Origin: a bacterium
GTDB lineage: Bacteria > Zhuqueibacterota > QNDG01 > JABMRT01
Direction: 5' to 3'
Assembly (NCBI GenBank): GCA_016931355.1
Contig: JAFGEX010000343.1
Location: 1-41,813, forward strand
DNA: 41,813 nucleotides
The notes under the pieces were generated by a model. It was given only the letters and a program-made list of their open reading frames with translations. It was not told the DNA's origin and ran no database searches. Positions 38,817 to 41,813 of the stretch are shown here, one piece after another. Both the position numbers and the translations under genes were made by a program. Position 1 is the stretch's first letter; every line of letters starts with the position of its first letter.

Positions 38817-40253
38817 ATGGCCAGGCTGCTCATTGTTGACGACGAAGCGGTTATTCTGATTCAACTCAAGGAATATCTCCGCGACATGGGGTACGAGGTG
38901 GCGGGAACCGCCGTGTCCGGAGAGGACGCTGTGGAAAAAGCCAGGGAGTTGAATCCGGACCTGATCCTGATGGACATCTACCTGGCGGGCAGAAAGCTCG
39001 ACGGGATCTCGGCTGCCGTCAAGATCAAGGATGAGATGAACATCCCCGTTATTTTTATGACGGCTTTCGGCGGCGATCAGGTTCTGGAGCGCGTAAAAAA
39101 CGTCGAGCCCTACGGCTTTGTCCTCAAGCCCTTTCAGAACACGGAACTGAAGGCTGCCATTGACGTGGCCATGATACGCAAGGACATGGAATCCCGCCTG
39201 AGGGAGTCCGAGGCGAAGCTCCGGTCCGTGGTCGATACAGCCAACGAGGCCATCATCACAACGAACAATCTCAATCAGATCATTTTCTGGAACCGGGCCG
39301 CGCATTCCTATTTCGGCTACACGGAACAGGAAGCCCTGGGCCGGACCCCGCGGCTGCTGTTTCCGGGAAAGGACGCGGATTACATCGAACCGGAGATGGA
39401 GAGGATCATCGCTTCAGGTAAATCCGAACTGCTGGGGATAAATTTCGAAGTGACCGGCCGCCGGAAGAACGGAAGCGAATTTCCCATGGAATGCTCGCTG
39501 GCGACCTGGAGGGTGAACCGCCAGGTTTTCATGACCCTGATCGGCAAGGACATCACGGAACGGAAGAAGATCGATCAGATGAAGAGCGATTTTGTGTCCC
39601 TGGTCTCCCATCAGCTGCGCACGCCCCTGGCCGGGATCATGGGCTGCGTGGACAACATGCTCTGGGGCCTGACCGGGACGCTGAGCTTCAAGCAGATGGA
39701 ATACCTGCAGGTCATGAAGGAAATCAGTTCGCGCGGATACCGGATCATTGCGAACCTCCTCAACATTTCGCGCCTGGAACGCGGCGTCATCTCCATGGAC
39801 ATACGGCCGGTTGATTTGTGCTATGTGGCGAGGAATGCGGCGAATGAGCACAGCGCTGCGATCGAAAGCAAAGGCCTCAAGCTCACAGTCGAAGCTCCGG
39901 ACGGGCAGATCCTCGTCCTGGCGGACAAGGACAAACTTTTCGAGGCGATCAGCAACGTGGTTCACAACGCCTCCAAATTCACGGATGCGGGGAAAATTTC
40001 CGTACGCATCTTCAGTGACGATTCTCACGGGAAGGTCAAAATTTCAGACACGGGCCCCGGCATTGAACCGGCGGGCATGAAATACCTGTTCAGCCGGAAC
40101 CAGATTCTGTCCGGAAACGCCACTTACAAGGGCGGATGCGGGCTCGGCCTGTTCATTTCCAAGCAATTCATGCAGCTTCAGAACGGGGACGTGGACGTTC
40201 AATCCAGGCGGGGAAAGGGCGCGGCGTTTACTTTTCGCATCCCCCTGGCTTAA
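38817..40253 (+). CDS. REC-PAS-histidine kinase (hybrid sensor)
   Basis: 478 residues, cytoplasmic, with no membrane segment. Residues 1-120 are a receiver (acidic D8/D9, phospho-acceptor Asp53 in LILMDIY, FMTAF, FVLKPF). Residues about 125-245 are a PAS domain (RSVVDTANEAIITTNNLNQIIFWNRAAHSYFGYTEQEALGR, then a PAC-like FMTLIGKDITERK). A HisKA dimer helix with SHQLRTPLAGI follows and the HATPase ends the chain (N-box NVVHNASKF, G1 ISDTGPGIEP, G2 GCGLGLFISK). A receiver at the N terminus suggests it takes phosphate or a signal from another kinase. The adjacent receiver protein, 35 bases downstream, is the likely output partner. Confidence 0.93.
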   Translation: MARLLIVDDEAVILIQLKEYLRDMGYEVAGTAVSGEDAVEKARELNPDLILMDIYLAGRKLDGISAAVKIKDEMNIPVIFMTAFGGDQVLERVKNVEPYGFVLKPFQNTELKAAIDVAMIRKDMESRLRESEAKLRSVVDTANEAIITTNNLNQIIFWNRAAHSYFGYTEQEALGRTPRLLFPGKDADYIEPEMERIIASGKSELLGINFEVTGRRKNGSEFPMECSLATWRVNRQVFMTLIGKDITERKKIDQMKSDFVSLVSHQLRTPLAGIMGCVDNMLWGLTGTLSFKQMEYLQVMKEISSRGYRIIANLLNISRLERGVISMDIRPVDLCYVARNAANEHSAAIESKGLKLTVEAPDGQILVLADKDKLFEAISNVVHNASKFTDAGKISVRIFSDDSHGKVKISDTGPGIEPAGMKYLFSRNQILSGNATYKGGCGLGLFISKQFMQLQNGDVDVQSRRGKGAAFTFRIPLA

Positions 40254-40288
40254 GGCGGCTCAAGGGTGAGATCATTAAGGAGGAACAT

Positions 40289-40672
40289 ATGGATGAGGAC
40301 CGCAAACCGAAGATTCTGATCATCGAAGACGAGGCCGTGTTCCGGCTCATCTATCGCGGCGTGCTCGAGAGCCACAATTACAAGGTTTTCGAGGCGGACA
40401 CGGGGATGGCGGGCCTGGATCTCGCCAAGACCGAGCGTCCGGACATGATTCTGCTCGACCTCATCCTGCCGGACATCAGCGGGTACGAGGTGCTCAAGAA
40501 GATCAAGGCGCACGACCTGACCTGCACCATCCCCGTCATCGTCTTTTCCGTCATGGGGACGGAGGAGAACATTGAGAAGGCCAAGGAACTGGGCGCGGAT
40601 TATTACCGGGTCAAGGGAGCCAATTCGCCCAGCGATATCCTGAAGGAAATCGAGAGGATCATCGGCGCTTGA
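40289..40672 (+). CDS. Single-domain response regulator (CheY-like)
   Basis: The ATG at 40289 has AAGGAGG ahead of it and gives 127 residues; the track ORF extends upstream in error. It is a lone receiver: ILIIEDEAVFRLIYRGV with acidic pocket E13/D14, Asp57 in MILLDLILPDISGYEV, and PVIVFSVMGTEENIEKAKELGADYYRVKGAN carrying the Ser and Lys switch positions. It has no DNA-binding output, so it must act by protein contact or as a phosphate shuttle. It follows the hybrid kinase directly and is probably co-transcribed with it. Confidence 0.93.
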   Translation: MDEDRKPKILIIEDEAVFRLIYRGVLESHNYKVFEADTGMAGLDLAKTERPDMILLDLILPDISGYEVLKKIKAHDLTCTIPVIVFSVMGTEENIEKAKELGADYYRVKGANSPSDILKEIERIIGA

Positions 40673-40689
40673 ACCTGACCGTGCGAGTC

Positions 40690-40760
40690 GGTGAGCGAAT
40701 CCGGATGTCTCTTTCCCCGCAGATCGAAGATCCCCCGGCAGCCCGGTTCGGGGGCTTACA
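40690..40760 (+). repeat. Dispersed intergenic repeat, copy H1 (right part)
   Basis: GTGAGCGAATCCGGATGTCTCTTTCCCC, AGATCGAAGATCCCCC and a final hairpin around CGGCAGCCCGGTTCGGGGG are the middle and right modules of the repeat. The left module is absent. It starts about 18 bases after the response-regulator stop codon. Confidence 0.7.
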
Positions 40761-40769
40761 CCTGGGGGC

Positions 40770-40868
40770 GGGCGCATCCCCCGGGGCTTGCTCCGGGGCA
40801 GACGGTCGAATACGCATGTTTTTGCCTTCAGGATCGAAGAGATGAAGGCGGCTTGTCCGGGACTTCAA
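40770..40868 (+). repeat. Dispersed intergenic repeat, copy H2 (tandem)
   Basis: Directly following H1: GCGCATCCCCCGGGGCTTGC with hairpin CCCCGGGGCTTGCTCCGGGG, then GGTCGAATACGCATGTTTTTGCC, AGGATCGAAGAGATGAAGG and a weak right end GGACTTCAAAC. A third left-end fragment (CCGCATCCCCCGGGG) follows at about 40880, so this gap is a tandem array of repeat modules. Confidence 0.65.
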
Positions 40869-41071
40869 ACTGACGGAGGCCGCATCCCCCGGGGATTGCA
40901 GCGAAAAAACATGGGGGATCCGTTCGGATTTGTTCAGGCGGATCGGGGATTCATCGCTGTGCTGAAAAACAAAACTTCGGTTTTATATATTGCATGGATG
41001 TTTCTTTTACAACGCATGTTCAGGCTAATGGAAAAGGCCCGGGATTCCAAATCCCCGAGGAGGGAACAGTC

Positions 41072-41813
41072 ATGAAAACCATCCGGGTGTTTCTGCTGCT
41101 GGCGGGAGCGTTTTTTTTCAGGCCGGACTCTGTCCCCGCGCAGGAAGCCGCGGCCTCGAAGCAGGAAAGCCGCCTGTCGATTCCCTGGGAGGAATTCAAG
41201 AATCTGATCCGTCTGGACGACAAGCAGATGGTCCTGACACTCGAGACTTTTCAGAAACTGGTGGAACAGACGGGGACACGGACAACACCCGCGCACACCC
41301 TGCAGGGTGGCATGGTGACACTGACGCGTGCGGAGTTCGAAAATCTGGTGGGTCAGATGAAGCCCCCCGCGTCCGCGGAAATCCCTCCGGTGGATTACCT
41401 GGTCACCCGGGCCGTTTACAGCGGACGGATGGGCAGGACCAGCGCCTCCTTCACGGCCGAATGGCTGGTTTTTGTTCTCAAGAAGGACGCCTTCGTCAAG
41501 GTCCCCGTGCTGCCGCAGGGGGCTGCACTCGAGGACATCCGCATCGGCCGGGAACAGGCGCCCGTCATCAATGAGAACGGCTTGCATCAGGTGCTTTTCC
41601 GCGAATCCGGCGAATACAGGGTATCGGCACGCTTCTCCACGCCCTGGGTGGAGAAGGGACCCCAGAAACTGGACTTCCAAATCATACAGACGCCCGTGAC
41701 GCTTCTGGATCTTTTGATCCCCATGAAACCCATTGACGTGGAAATCCCGCAGGCCCGGAGCATTGAGACCCGGATTCAGGGCTCCGACACCCGGGTATCC
41801 GCGGTCATGCAGA
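41072..41813 (+). CDS. N-terminal part of an unknown exported protein (runs off the window)
   Basis: The ATG at 41072 has GAGGAGG 9-10 bases upstream; the frame is open to the window edge (247 codons) and so is missing from the ORF track. The signal peptide is MKTIRVFLLLAGAFFFRPDSVPA. Two short helical motifs echo each other, IPWEEFKNLIRLDD and LTRAEFENLVGQMK, followed by a beta-rich domain (VDYLVTRAVYSGRMGRTSASFTAEWLVFVLKKDAFVKVPVLPQG ... GLHQVLFRESGEYRVSARF). I recognise no family. It stands about 400 bases after the two-component pair, behind repeat copies, so co-regulation is uncertain. Confidence 0.8.
   Translation, partial: MKTIRVFLLLAGAFFFRPDSVPAQEAAASKQESRLSIPWEEFKNLIRLDDKQMVLTLETFQKLVEQTGTRTTPAHTLQGGMVTLTRAEFENLVGQMKPPASAEIPPVDYLVTRAVYSGRMGRTSASFTAEWLVFVLKKDAFVKVPVLPQGAALEDIRIGREQAPVINENGLHQVLFRESGEYRVSARFSTPWVEKGPQKLDFQIIQTPVTLLDLLIPMKPIDVEIPQARSIETRIQGSDTRVSAVMQ

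Noticed and set aside
353-40868. CRISPR array interpretation of the repeated modules
   Set aside because: Copies are far apart, differ in length, have no regular spacers and lack cas genes nearby.

Overview
The window is bacterial chromosomal DNA, moderately GC-rich (low-50s to high-50s percent by eye), with a double-membrane lifestyle: lipoproteins, several outer-membrane beta-barrels, a TonB-dependent-receptor-like protein with a CarboxypepD_reg-like N-domain, a secreted protein with a FlgD/type-IX-like C-terminal domain, and a PorV/PorQ-like barrel. That combination suggests a member of the FCB-type lineages (Bacteroidota relatives such as KSB1, Calditrichota, Latescibacterota or similar), but no marker gene in the window fixes the phylum. 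I see no tRNA, rRNA, CRISPR array, transposase or phage gene.

Layout. (1) 1-124: the 3' end of a probable TPR protein. (2) 607-5741: an arsenic operon under a clear promoter/operator: ArsR, COG0701 permease, small CPKC redox protein, thioredoxin lipoprotein, CcdA-like membrane protein, ACR3 arsenite efflux pump and thioredoxin-type ArsC. Together they could form a dithiol relay across the membrane plus arsenate reduction and arsenite export. (3) 6207-11692, minus strand: an ABC cassette of LolA-like carrier, two FtsX/LolCE-type permeases, LolD/MacB-type ATPase and a distal outer-membrane barrel. (4) 11814-14359, minus: a pentapeptide-repeat protein translationally coupled to a DUF1080-PHP fusion lipoprotein. 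(5) 14623-15555: exported MsrB-MsrA fusion, followed at once by a perfect G-quadruplex motif. (6) 15922-18717, minus: PHP metallohydrolase, AAA_14/DUF4143 ATPase and a possible small leader ORF behind a strong promoter. (7) 18781-19190: GC-palindrome-rich non-coding duplication. (8) 19291-26572: four-gene envelope operon (barrel, TonB-receptor-like, secreted FlgD-tail protein, PorV-like), with two AAACGTTT palindromes at its start, followed by a LacI regulator and an MFS transporter. (9) 29492-36795, minus: DUF481 barrel, PfkB sugar kinase, FucI/AraA-family isomerase, AraD, AraB and a LacI regulator, which reads as an L-arabinose (or related pentose) catabolic operon behind a promoter with an overlapping operator. 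(10) 37232-41813: an unknown secreted coiled protein, a REC-PAS-histidine kinase with a partner receiver protein, and the start of an unknown exported protein running off the window.

The most striking thing that genes do not explain is a dispersed, modular, doubly palindromic intergenic repeat of roughly 115 bp. At least ten full, truncated or tandem copies lie in nearly every larger gap (about 353, 5831, 7585, 26657, 27890, 28157, 31498, 36895, 37030, 38554, 40690 and 40770). One copy looks like a precise internal deletion between short direct repeats and another like a nested or tandem copy carrying extra hairpins. This family, and the ABC/LolA/barrel cassette, are the best candidates for something undescribed.
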